From Polyangia bacterium (GTDB lineage: Bacteria; Myxococcota_A; Polyangia; Nannocystales; Nannocystaceae): DNA of 64,000 nucleotides. The notes under the pieces are model-generated. The model was not told the origin of the DNA, did no database searches, and saw nothing but the letters and a program-made list of their open reading frames with translations. Each line of letters opens with the position of its first letter. Position 1 is the stretch's first letter. The position numbers and the translations under genes were made by a program. Positions 8,602 to 16,792 of this stretch are shown here, in pieces. The stretch is taken from contig JAUIKS010000015.1 of assembly GCA_030430565.1 (NCBI GenBank), positions 186,001-250,000 of the forward strand, read 5' to 3'.

Positions 8602-10113
8602 ATGCGCGGGCTTGCGCGCCGGCTGTTCTGCCAGGGTCTCGGCGCCATGGCGCTTTCGATCGGGTGCCGTCCGCACCGCCCGGGCGGGGAGGTCGTCCGG
8701 CCGCGCGACCCCGACGACCCGCGCCAGCGGCTCCTGCTCCGAGGCGCCCGAATATACACAGAGCGCGGGCTGCAGCGCCTCGACCTCCGCGCGCGCGGCG
8801 GGAGGATCACCGAGCTCGCCCCGGCGCTCGAGCCCCAGCGCGGCGAGACGCGACTCGACGCGACCGGCCTGCTCGCGCTGCCAGGCGGCATCGACCCCCA
8901 CGTCCACCTCTCGAGCGCCGCGACGCCCCCGGACGAGGACACCGGCTTCTGCGACAACTACACGCACGGCTCCGAGGCCGCGCTCGCCGGCGGGCTCACC
9001 AGCATCGGCGCGATGATCTTCCCCGACGAGCATGACGACATCCTCGGCGCCGTCGAGACGCACACGCGCAGCGTCGCCGAGCAGGCGATCGCGGACGTGT
9101 TTATGCACGCGGTCGCCTTCACCTCGGCGGCCAGCTCTCAGGCGGCGCTCGCGACCCTCGAGCGGCGCGGGCACACGAGCATCAAGCTGTTCAAGGTGAT
9201 GGTCCAGTTCGAGCGCCAGCGCTCCGGCTTCGTGGAGATCATCCGCGAGGCTGGCCGTCGGCGCATGTTGACCCTGCTGCACTGCGAGAACCACCAGATC
9301 AACGACGAGGCGACCCATCGCTTGATCGCCGAGGGCAAGAACTCGCTGCGCTACTTCGCGGAGTCGAGCCCGGTGCGCTCGGAGGTCAAGGCGGTCCGCG
9401 ACGCGATCTACCTCGCCGAGCAGACGGGCGCCCCCGTCTACGTCGTCCACCTCTCGTCGGCCGCGGCGCTCACGGAGTGCGTGGCCGCGCGCCGCCGCGG
9501 CCTGCCGGTCTACGTCGAGACGAGGCCGATGTACCTCTATCACACGCGCGCGCGCTACGAGCGAGCCGACGGCCCGCTGTTCGTCGGGCAGCCGCCGCTG
9601 CGAGGCCCCGAGGACATCGAGGCGCTGTGGGACGGCCTCCGGCGCGGGCTGATCGACACCATCGGCAGCGACCACGCGCCCTTCACCGCCGCCGAGAAGC
9701 TCGACCCCCTGAGCAACCTCGAGGAGTACCGCCCCGGCACGCCGAGCCTCCAGATGATGCTGCCGATGCTGTTCTCCGAGGGCGTCGCGCGCGGGCGCAT
9801 CACGCTCTCGCGCTTCGTCGAGCTCACCTCGACCAACGCCGCGCGCCTGTTCGGCCTCTATCCGCGCAAGGGCGTCATCCGCCGGGGCGCCGACGCGGAC
9901 CTGACGCTCTGGGACCCCGGGCGGCGACAGACCATCGACGTCGACATGCTGCGCTCGCGCGCCGGCTACGACATCAACGAGGGGCGCGAGGTCCTCGGCT
10001 GGCCGATCTACACGATCCGCCGCGGCGAGCTCGCCTACGCCGACGGCGAGATCACGGCCGCCCCTGGCAGCGGGCGTCTGCTCGCCCGCGGCCCGCACCA
10101 GCCGCTACGCTGA
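8602..10113 (+). CDS. Dihydropyrimidinase/hydantoinase-family amidohydrolase, exported lipoprotein
   Basis: A 503-residue amidohydrolase. The metal site is complete: H100-x-H102 (DPHVHL), K195 as the carbamylated lysine (SIKLF), H227 (LLHCENH), H283 (VVHLSS) and D357 (GSDHAPF). The overall order matches cyclic-amide hydrolases (dihydropyrimidinase, hydantoinase, allantoinase, dihydroorotase); the substrate cannot be fixed, although the SIKLF lysine context is closest to hydantoinases. The N-terminus has a twin-Arg motif (RRLFCQ) followed by a hydrophobic stretch and a lipobox (LSIGC, C22), so the enzyme appears to be exported folded and lipid anchored. Normal family members are cytoplasmic. 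Confidence 0.88.
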   Translation: MRGLARRLFCQGLGAMALSIGCRPHRPGGEVVRPRDPDDPRQRLLLRGARIYTERGLQRLDLRARGGRITELAPALEPQRGETRLDATGLLALPGGIDPHVHLSSAATPPDEDTGFCDNYTHGSEAALAGGLTSIGAMIFPDEHDDILGAVETHTRSVAEQAIADVFMHAVAFTSAASSQAALATLERRGHTSIKLFKVMVQFERQRSGFVEIIREAGRRRMLTLLHCENHQINDEATHRLIAEGKNSLRYFAESSPVRSEVKAVRDAIYLAEQTGAPVYVVHLSSAAALTECVAARRRGLPVYVETRPMYLYHTRARYERADGPLFVGQPPLRGPEDIEALWDGLRRGLIDTIGSDHAPFTAAEKLDPLSNLEEYRPGTPSLQMMLPMLFSEGVARGRITLSRFVELTSTNAARLFGLYPRKGVIRRGADADLTLWDPGRRQTIDVDMLRSRAGYDINEGREVLGWPIYTIRRGELAYADGEITAAPGSGRLLARGPHQPLR

Positions 10114-10175
10114 CGCGGCGACCGTGGACGAGCGACGCCCCGCGAGGCGCCGTCGTCCAGGCGTGCTCGCCCGCG

Positions 10176-10793
10176 CTACTTCGTGTTCGGCGTCGGCTTC
10201 GACTTCGAAGCGGATGTCGGCTTCGACTTCGATGTCGCCGGCGCGCTCGGCTTGGCGGCGGGGCCCTTCGCCCCCTCGGCCTCGGCGTTCTCCGCCTTAA
10301 AGATCGGCTCGTACAGCTGCCCGGCTCGGTGCTCGAAGTACATCTTCTGGTCGAGGTAGAGCGACGCGAGCCGGAACACCAAGTCCGCGTACTCAGGGTC
10401 CGTGTCCGGGGTCTTGCGGATCAGCGTCTTCAACATCTCGATCTGCCGCTGGCGAATATCGTGCTTGATCGCGTCGTGGACCTGCAGCGGCGGCGCGGCG
10501 GCCGGCGCGGCCTCCCGCGCCGCCTGCTTCTCAGCCTTCTGCGCCCGCTTGAAGCGACCGTCGAGGTTGCCCCGCGTGCGCACCTTCGGGCTCGGCCGGG
10601 TGTAGCGAACCGCCGCGCCGCGCTCGCCGTCAACGGCCGCGCGCTTCACCGACCGAGTCGGCTGCTCGAGCTGCATCATGCCCCTCGCGGCGGCGTCGCC
10701 CGGCCCGCCCAGCAGGCCCGCGAGCCCGACGAGTAACCCGGCCCAAAAGCCATATCGCGCCCCTGCGCGTACGCGCATCGTAGATTTCTTCAT
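10176..10793 (-). CDS. Short TPR-like envelope protein (resembles N-terminal part of larger myxobacterial TPR proteins)
   Basis: A 205-residue protein with a signal peptide (hydrophobic residues about 14-35). A basic region follows, then one helical pair (KTPDTDPEYADLVFRLASLYLDQK, given here as residues about 127-150) that looks like the opening TPR helices of large myxobacterial TPR proteins such as those of gliding machinery. The chain then stops in a low-complexity Lys/Pro/Ser tail, encoded partly by a 17-bp direct repeat (10192-10208 and 10216-10232). It therefore looks either truncated or a stand-alone short version. No lipobox is seen. The gliding link is a resemblance only. Confidence 0.55.
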   Translation of the reverse strand: MKKSTMRVRAGARYGFWAGLLVGLAGLLGGPGDAAARGMMQLEQPTRSVKRAAVDGERGAAVRYTRPSPKVRTRGNLDGRFKRAQKAEKQAAREAAPAAAPPLQVHDAIKHDIRQRQIEMLKTLIRKTPDTDPEYADLVFRLASLYLDQKMYFEHRAGQLYEPIFKAENAEAEGAKGPAAKPSAPATSKSKPTSASKSKPTPNTK

Positions 10794-10912
10794 GGAGTGA
10801 TTCCTTCCCTTGCGTAGCGATCAACCCGCCGCGTCCGCGACGCTCACCTCGCGCCTGAGGCTCCTGTCGCACGACGGGTGCAACGGCTCCGAACGCACGG
10901 GCGGCGGATTTG

Positions 10913-11044
10913 GTGTTGCGCGAGCTCGCGCTCGCGCCGGCTCGCTATCTCCTCGCGGACGACGCGGAGGTCAACGACCCAGGGTGCGCGATCGCGCGGC
11001 GCCTCGCCGAGCGCGTGGCCCCGAGCAACCCGCCGGCGCTGTGA
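10913..11044 (+). pseudogene. Possible small gene or remnant of a gene 3' end
   Basis: A 43-codon frame (GTG at 10913, TGA at 11042-11044) with almost exclusively G/C third positions and a plausible helical product (LRELALAPARYLLADDAEV...). The same frame is open back to a TGA near 10855 without a good start, so it may be the relic of a lost gene. It lies within the divergent region upstream of the CYP51 gene. Confidence 0.25.
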
Positions 11045-11101
11045 CCCCGAACACAATCGCGCCGCCGAGACGTCGCCTCGCGCGCGCCGCCTTGCTACAC
11101 G

Positions 11102-12793
11102 ATGCACGGTCCTCCGCCCATGCCTGACACCATCACCCCAGGACACTCCCGTCGACAGGGGCGCGCGGCCGCGGGCCGCCGCCCGCCGCAGCTGCGCGGC
11201 GGTCTCCCAGTGCTCGGGCACACCGTCTCCTTCATCCGCGATCTCGTCGGCCTGCTCGCCCGCGCGCGAGCGGAGTGCGGCGACGTGGCGTCGATCAAGG
11301 TCCTCGGCCGACGCATCATCCTCGTGACCGGGCCGCGCGGACAGGAGGAGGTCCTGCGCGCGCCGGATCACGTCCTCAGCCCCAAGGCCGCCTACAAGAT
11401 GATGGTGCCGGTGTTCGGCAAGGGCGTGGTCTACGACTGCGAGGACGCGCGCATGCAGGAGCAGCTGATGATGCTGATGCCGGCGCTCAAGAACAAGCGC
11501 ATGCGCACCTACAGCGGCATCGTCGCGCAGGAGACCGAGCAGTCGCTGCGCGCCTGGGGCGACGCGGGCGTCATCGACATCTACGAGTACATGCAGTCGC
11601 TCACGAGCTTCACCTCGAGCCACTGCCTGCTCGGTCCCGAGTTCCGCGGCGAGATGAGCGAGGAGTTCAGCCGCGTCTACGCCGACCTCGAGCGCGGCAT
11701 CGTCCCGATCGGCTACATCAACGCCCACCTCCCGATCCCCGCGTTCCGTCGCCGCGATCGCGCGCGCGCGCGCCTCGGCGAGATGGTCTCGGAGATCGTC
11801 GAGCGCCGACGCGAGAGCGGACGACGCGAGGAAGACTTCCTGCAGACCCTGATGGAGTCGTCCTACAAGGACGGCTCGCGCCTCAGCAGCCACGAGATCA
11901 CCGGCATGCTCGTGGCGGCGATGTTCGCGGGCCACCACACCAGCTCGGTGACCGCGGCCTGGTCGATCCTCGAGCTGCTCCAGCACCCCGAGTGGATGCG
12001 ACACGTCCGAGACGAGCTCGCGCGCGTCTACGCGGACGGTCGCCCGGTCGACTACGCGTCGCTGCGCGAGCTCGTCAAGACCGAGTGGGTCATCAAAGAG
12101 GCGCTGCGCCTGCACCCGCCGCTCTTCATCCTGTTTCGCGCGGCGCTCGAGGACACGACGGTGCTCGGCTACCAGATCCGCCGCGGCGACTGGGTCGCGC
12201 TCTCGCCCTCGGTCGCGCACCGCATCGAGGAGGTGTTCAAGCAGGCCGACGGCTTCTGCCCGCACCGCTACGGCCCGCCTGACCAGGAGGACCAGCAGGC
12301 CTTCGCCTACATCGCGTTCGGCGGCGGGCGCCACAAGTGCCTGGGCAACGCCTTCGCGCTCCTGCAGATCAAGGCGATCCTCGCCATCCTCCTGCGCCGC
12401 TTCGAATTCGAGCTCTACGGCGACCCCATCGAGTCAGACTTCCACGGCCTGGTGATCGGCCCCAAGCTGCCCGCGCGGGTCCGGTACCGCCGGATCGTCA
12501 CGGACCGCGAGCCGGTGACCGCCGGGACGGAGGGCGTGGTTGAAGAGACCGCGAAGCCAGACGCGGCCGCCGCGGGCGCTGCGACGTCCGCCGAGCGCCC
12601 GTTCCGGATCGTCGTCGACCGCGACCTCTGCCAGGGCCACGCCGTGTGCGAGGGCGAGCTCCCGGAGCTGTTCTCGGTCGTCGACGGCGAGGTCGTGGTC
12701 ACGAGCGAGGCGCCCGATCCGTCGCTGCGCGAGCGCGCCGAGATCGCCTGCCGTTACTGCCCGCAGCGCGCGCTCTCGGTCGTCGATCGATAG
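11102..12793 (+). CDS. cyp51: Sterol 14-alpha-demethylase (CYP51) fused to a 3Fe-4S ferredoxin
   Basis: A 563-residue two-domain protein. Residues about 30-470 are a cytochrome P450: I-helix FAGHHTSS from F275 (the CYP51 signature with paired His), ExxR at E333-R336, and heme loop FGGGRHKCLG with C413. The I-helix and heme loop match the CYP51 subfamily closely. After an Ala-rich linker (about 475-498), residues about 500-563 form a small ferredoxin with C510-x2-H513-x2-C516 and C553-Pro, the ligand pattern of [3Fe-4S] ferredoxins in which His replaces the second Cys. The fused ferredoxin would supply electrons for oxidative removal of the 14-methyl of lanosterol or a similar sterol. The start is at 11102, or in frame at 11120. 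A CYP51-ferredoxin fusion is known from Methylococcus. Confidence 0.9.
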   Translation: MHGPPPMPDTITPGHSRRQGRAAAGRRPPQLRGGLPVLGHTVSFIRDLVGLLARARAECGDVASIKVLGRRIILVTGPRGQEEVLRAPDHVLSPKAAYKMMVPVFGKGVVYDCEDARMQEQLMMLMPALKNKRMRTYSGIVAQETEQSLRAWGDAGVIDIYEYMQSLTSFTSSHCLLGPEFRGEMSEEFSRVYADLERGIVPIGYINAHLPIPAFRRRDRARARLGEMVSEIVERRRESGRREEDFLQTLMESSYKDGSRLSSHEITGMLVAAMFAGHHTSSVTAAWSILELLQHPEWMRHVRDELARVYADGRPVDYASLRELVKTEWVIKEALRLHPPLFILFRAALEDTTVLGYQIRRGDWVALSPSVAHRIEEVFKQADGFCPHRYGPPDQEDQQAFAYIAFGGGRHKCLGNAFALLQIKAILAILLRRFEFELYGDPIESDFHGLVIGPKLPARVRYRRIVTDREPVTAGTEGVVEETAKPDAAAAGAATSAERPFRIVVDRDLCQGHAVCEGELPELFSVVDGEVVVTSEAPDPSLRERAEIACRYCPQRALSVVDR

Positions 12794-12999
12794 GACCAGG
12801 AGAACCGGGGCGGTGGCCGCCGACCCGCTCGCGCGACGTTTTTTCTCGCCTGGCGCGCAATCGTTGCGAGCAAAATCGAGGATCGTCGCGCCGTCGCACG
12901 ATACAAACAGAGTGCGGGCCTATCCCCCGCTAAAGATCTGTCTTCGCGGCCAGGCGATCGACAGGCGTATGTATCCGCCCCCATATCCGCGAGCCATGT
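12794..12999. other. Intergenic region after CYP51
   Basis: About 200 bp, less GC-rich than the genes. A small stem (GGCGG-TGG-CCGCC near 12809-12821) precedes a T6 run at about 12840, but the 18-nt gap makes an intrinsic terminator doubtful. Nothing else recognised. Confidence 0.3.
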
Positions 13000-13932
13000 A
13001 TGTCCGCGCGCCCTCGTGTCCCCCGCTGCGCAGCGAGTAACCCGCTGCTGCGCCTCCTCACCACGTGCCAATTCGACGACCCAGAGTTCCGCGAGGCGAT
13101 CGCGGCCTGGCCGGCGCGTCGACAGCTCTGGAGCTACTTAGACACCCGCGGCGCGCGTGAGAACTTCGCGCGCTTCATCGTCGCGCGCGACGACGCGAAT
13201 GGCGTCTCCTACGACGACCGCATCACCCGCTGCATGAGCGCCGCGGCCCAGTTCTACGCGCGCTACAGCGCCTTCGCGCGCCTCGACGACGGCGCGCTCG
13301 CGCACCTGCAGAGCGTCGACGCGTACGTCGGCTCGACCCCGCGGATGCTCCGCGCGCCCGTGTACATGGCGCTCAACGCCAGTCAGGCGTTCAACGCGTT
13401 CCTCGTCGACGCGAGCCCGCGCAGCCTCGACGGGTACATGCTGCTCGAGCCGCAGACCGGCGACTTTATCGCGCCCGGAGACCCGCGCTGGCGGAGGTAC
13501 GTGCAGGGCGAGGGCCTGGTGCTCTACACCCTCGACGACTTCACCGAGAACCTTCACTACGAGCTCAGCGCGCGGCACAGCTTCGTGCGCGACCGCCGAG
13601 GCGAGATGGTCCACGTCCCCTCGGAGCAGGTCGTGAAGCTCGCGCGCGACTTCGCGATCGCCGACTCCGGCGAGACCAACTTCGAGCACTACGTCACCCG
13701 CCGCGGCTTCGACCTCGCCGGCTATATCCGCCACCAGCTCCGCTGCGTCTGGCGCCTCGACGATGAGCAGCTGCTCGCGCTCGGCCGCGCGCTGATCGGT
13801 CAGCGCTTCCGCGCGCGGCCCGGCGGCCCCTCGTCGACGCTCACGCCCGAGTCCTACGTCTCGCTGATCGGGCGCGAGCACCTGCTCCCCGCGCTCACCC
13901 GCGAGCGCGCCGCCCCGCCGGCGCGCGGTTGA
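13000..13932 (+). CDS. Conserved-looking protein of unknown function
   Basis: A 310-residue soluble protein with no signal peptide or membrane segment and no catalytic motif I recognise. It has aromatic-rich stretches (TENLHYELSARHSF, ETNFEHYVTRRGFDLAGY) and a C-terminal segment (TPESYVSLIGREHLLPAL). Third-codon GC is that of a real gene. It follows the CYP51 gene on the same strand, 206 bp away, but nothing in the sequence ties it to sterols. Confidence 0.7.
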   Translation: MSARPRVPRCAASNPLLRLLTTCQFDDPEFREAIAAWPARRQLWSYLDTRGARENFARFIVARDDANGVSYDDRITRCMSAAAQFYARYSAFARLDDGALAHLQSVDAYVGSTPRMLRAPVYMALNASQAFNAFLVDASPRSLDGYMLLEPQTGDFIAPGDPRWRRYVQGEGLVLYTLDDFTENLHYELSARHSFVRDRRGEMVHVPSEQVVKLARDFAIADSGETNFEHYVTRRGFDLAGYIRHQLRCVWRLDDEQLLALGRALIGQRFRARPGGPSSTLTPESYVSLIGREHLLPALTRERAAPPARG

Positions 13933-13964
13933 TCGAGCCCGCGATCGTCTCCACGATCGCCCCC

Positions 13965-15515
13965 ATGAAGACACCGCGCCACCCACTGACGCGCGCGGCC
14001 GCGGCCGCGCTCGCGCTCGCGCTCCCAGCCTGCAGCGGCGACGACGGCCGCGGAGACTCGGACAGCGACGCGACCACGGTCACGACCACCTCCTCGACGA
14101 CGGCCGGCGCCAGCACGGCCGGCACCGCCGACACGGTCGGCGCGTCGACAGGCACCACGAACGCGACCGGCGCGAGCGCGACGACGACCGACTCGACCGT
14201 GACCAGCGCGACGAGCGACGGCTCGACGGGTCAAACCACGACGAGCGGCGGCTCGGCCTGCGGCGAGCCCGGCTACTGCGACCAGCCCAACCAGATCTGC
14301 GACGAGCGCGACGACAGCTGCGTCACGCTGTGCCAGGGTCAGGACCCGGATCCCTGCGGGCCCGCGCAGGTCTGCGACGTGATCAGCGGCGAGTGCAAAG
14401 ACGCCGAGGCCGCCTGCGCGCTCGCGGGCGACTACGACGAGTGCGGCGACAACCACTGCGGCCCCGGCACCACGTGCGACGGGATGGGCGCGTGCATCCC
14501 GATCGCGCCCTGCTTCGCGGCGACCTGCGCCGACGACGGGATGTGCTGGGGGACAGGTTGCAGCTGCGCGCGCGCGCACGAGTGCGGCGATCAGCTGCCC
14601 GACGAGGACCTGCTCAACGGGCCGTTCTCGACCGAGATCACGGACCTCGAGTTCGCCGACGACTGCACCGCCTGGATGGTCACGCTGCGCAGCGGCACGG
14701 ACTACGTCCGGCGCCTGCGCCCCGACGGCGAGCTGACCGAGTGGGCAGGCGTATCAAACCTCGACATGGGCGAGATCAAGGTGCTCAAGGCGCTCTCGAT
14801 CCCGCAGTCGCACACCTCCGGCGCGGGCGAGCTCGTCACGGACCCGCCGCCCCCCAAGGTCGAGGGCCTGGGCGAGGTCGCTATCACCTACATCTGCTGC
14901 GAGAACTGCGGCTGCTTCGTCGACCCGCCGCAGGGCGTCTCGCGGCTCGACGAGGACAACCAGCAAGAGCCGCTCCCGCAGGTGATCACCGCGACGGTGA
15001 CGCAGGGCGCCGGCCCGTTCGGCTTCGCGGTCACGGACGCCGGCCCCCAAGGGCTCTCGTGGGGTGAAGATCGCGTGCTCTACGTGGGGAACACCACCGA
15101 GAACGGCGAGTTCAACAGCGCCGACCTCGAGGCCGAGACGGTGGATGTGCTCACGACCTTCAACGGCCGCGTCTACGCGAGCGCGCCGATCAGCGCCGTC
15201 CATCTCATCGTCGCGATCGAGGGCGGCGACGTGTACCGCTTCAACACCGAGACCGGCGAGTCCGAGTTCGTGCTGTTCTTCGAGCACGAGGTCACGGGCT
15301 TCAGCCACGACGCGTTCTCCGGGCTCGTGTACACGAGCCTCGCGAACTTCGACATCGTCGCGCTCGACCCCTTCACCGGCGAGTTTGAGCCCTTCGGCAC
15401 GATGCCGGGGGTCGGCCGCGTGAAGGTCAGCCCCGACGGGCGCCTGTGGTTCTCGCCGATCAAGTACGTCGACAACAAGCCGATCACGAGCTGGGACCTG
15501 CCCGACGAGCTGTAA
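13965..15515 (+). CDS. Lipoprotein with Thr-rich linker, Cys-rich segment and propeller-like C-terminus
   Basis: A 516-residue protein from ATG 13965, which opens a proper signal peptide with lipobox LPAC; the frame extends 12 codons upstream to a TTG that overlaps the preceding gene and is less likely. A Thr/Ser/Ala linker (about 30-95) is followed by a Cys-rich region (about 98-215, EGF-like spacing: CNQPNQICDERDDSCVTLC-type pairs) and a 300-residue region with repeated strands such as RRLRPDGELTEWAG, TGEFEPFGTMPG and VKVSPDGRLWFSP. These resemble SMP-30 or virginiamycin-lyase-type beta-propellers. Surface location is expected; no ligand is inferred. Confidence 0.8.
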   Translation: MKTPRHPLTRAAAAALALALPACSGDDGRGDSDSDATTVTTTSSTTAGASTAGTADTVGASTGTTNATGASATTTDSTVTSATSDGSTGQTTTSGGSACGEPGYCDQPNQICDERDDSCVTLCQGQDPDPCGPAQVCDVISGECKDAEAACALAGDYDECGDNHCGPGTTCDGMGACIPIAPCFAATCADDGMCWGTGCSCARAHECGDQLPDEDLLNGPFSTEITDLEFADDCTAWMVTLRSGTDYVRRLRPDGELTEWAGVSNLDMGEIKVLKALSIPQSHTSGAGELVTDPPPPKVEGLGEVAITYICCENCGCFVDPPQGVSRLDEDNQQEPLPQVITATVTQGAGPFGFAVTDAGPQGLSWGEDRVLYVGNTTENGEFNSADLEAETVDVLTTFNGRVYASAPISAVHLIVAIEGGDVYRFNTETGESEFVLFFEHEVTGFSHDAFSGLVYTSLANFDIVALDPFTGEFEPFGTMPGVGRVKVSPDGRLWFSPIKYVDNKPITSWDLPDEL

Positions 15516-15531
15516 CGGGCGGCGCGACCGC

Positions 15532-15759
15532 CTACCAGGAGAGGCTCCCCGCCTGCTTCCACACCGCGCGCTCATCACACACCGGCTCCGGCTCGTCCGG
15601 GCACCCGCACGCCTCGCGCTCCGGCGCGGTCCCGTAGTGGCAGATCGGCGCCTGCTCGACGAAGCCGAAGGGGAGGATCTCGAGCCGGCGGTTCGCGGCG
15701 CGAGCCCCCCGCTTTGACTCGCGCCGGATCGGGAGATCGACGCGCGTCGCCGGCTGCAT
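15532..15759 (-). pseudogene. Small ORF resembling the C-terminal end of an OmpA-family domain
   Basis: A 75-residue frame. Its first half (RRESKRGARAANRRLEI) matches the tail of the OmpA/Pal peptidoglycan-binding domain, where an asparagine followed by two arginines ends the fold; the preceding 70-80 residues of the domain are missing and the patatin stop codon lies only about 40 bp upstream. The remaining 40 residues hold four cysteines (ICHYG, ACGCP, VCDE). It is either a remnant of an OmpA-domain gene or a small Cys protein; a TACAAT box sits 6 nt before its ATG, which favours expression. Confidence 0.4.
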
Positions 15760-15765
15760 ACACGG

Positions 15766-15771
15766 ATTGTA
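15766..15771 (-). promoter_or_regulatory. Candidate -10 element TACAAT before the OmpA-tail ORF
   Basis: On the minus strand TACAAT is followed by 6 nt and then the ATG at 15759, the same leaderless-type geometry seen at other genes here. Confidence 0.3.
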
Positions 15772-15801
15772 CGCCGGGACGCCGGGGCGCCGGGGCGCGA
15801 C

Positions 15802-16743
15802 TCAGGCCGGCGAGACGCGTCGCGGCGGCGCGGCGAGGAAGCGCGCGACGCGATCGCGTGAGGCCGCCCCCTCCTGCTCCCCTCGCAGTCGCGCCGCGAC
15901 GACCTTGTGGGGCGCGGCGCAGTCAAGGTTGGTGATCGGCAGCCGGCTCGCGGGCGCGAGGTAGAGCGCCTCCCCGCCCGCCGGCAGCGCGACCGGGCGC
16001 GCGGGGACGAGGTACGGCGCCGACAGGATCACCAAGACCCGCGCGCGCCGTGCCTCGACCGGCAGCGCCCGCAGCGGCGCGTTGTCGATCAGCGCGCCGT
16101 CGAGGTAGCGCTCGTCGCGGCCGCGCATCACCGGCATCACCGGGGGCACGGCGCCCGACATCATGACCCAGTCGCTCAGCTCCTCCGGGTCCCTCGCGTC
16201 GTGCGAGCAGACGACCCGCGCGCGCAGGCCGGCGGCGGGGCGCGCGGGGCCGTGGAAGCGCCCCTCGAGTCGACGACGACGCATCTGCGCGATCGCGACC
16301 GCGGCCCGCGGCCACACCGGCCGCCCCGCGTCGACGCAGGACATCAGGATGTGCACGGGCGCGCCGGTCTGCACGCGCGCGAAGCCCTCGCCGGCGAGCA
16401 CCGACTCGAGGAAGCTGCGGACCTGCGCGCCGTGGGGGAACGGTCGCTCGCCGCGGAGCAGCCGACGCGCTTCGAACACGCTCCGCGCCCGGACCGAGGC
16501 CTCGAGGATCACCTGATACGCGAGCTCTCGACGGTCGCTGACGTGGGCGAGGCACATGAAGGCGCCCGCGCTCGTCCCCGCCCAGCGCGTGACCGGCGGG
16601 AGCAGCTCGGCGAGCGACGTGAGGACGCCGAGACCCCACACCGTGCACGCCCCGCCGCCCGCGAGGACGATCGAGAGCCCGGGCGCGCGGGTCACCTCGC
16701 GCGGCCGAGCCGGGCGCGCTCGCGGGGTGCTCGGGGGGCTCAC
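15802..16743 (-). CDS. Patatin-like phospholipase
   Basis: A 313-residue protein with the patatin catalytic set: a Gly-rich oxyanion loop (LAGGGACTVWGLG, near residues 27-39), nucleophile serine in GTSAG, and the dyad aspartate in YLDGALIDNAP. Patatins hydrolyse acyl ester bonds of lipids. The usual Arg/Lys after the GGG loop is replaced, so it is a divergent member. The N-terminus is Pro/Arg-rich with no signal peptide, implying cytoplasmic or peripheral membrane action unless secreted by another route. It stands alone on the minus strand. Confidence 0.88.
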   Translation of the reverse strand: MSPPSTPRARPARPREVTRAPGLSIVLAGGGACTVWGLGVLTSLAELLPPVTRWAGTSAGAFMCLAHVSDRRELAYQVILEASVRARSVFEARRLLRGERPFPHGAQVRSFLESVLAGEGFARVQTGAPVHILMSCVDAGRPVWPRAAVAIAQMRRRRLEGRFHGPARPAAGLRARVVCSHDARDPEELSDWVMMSGAVPPVMPVMRGRDERYLDGALIDNAPLRALPVEARRARVLVILSAPYLVPARPVALPAGGEALYLAPASRLPITNLDCAAPHKVVAARLRGEQEGAASRDRVARFLAAPPRRVSPA

Positions 16744-16792
16744 GCGCGCCGTTTTAGCACAGGCGAGCTCCTGTTCGCGCGGACATGTCGGC

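Noticed and set aside
12809..12845. Intrinsic terminator after CYP51
   Set aside because: The GGCGG/CCGCC stem is short and the T6 run is 18 nt away; not a canonical terminator.
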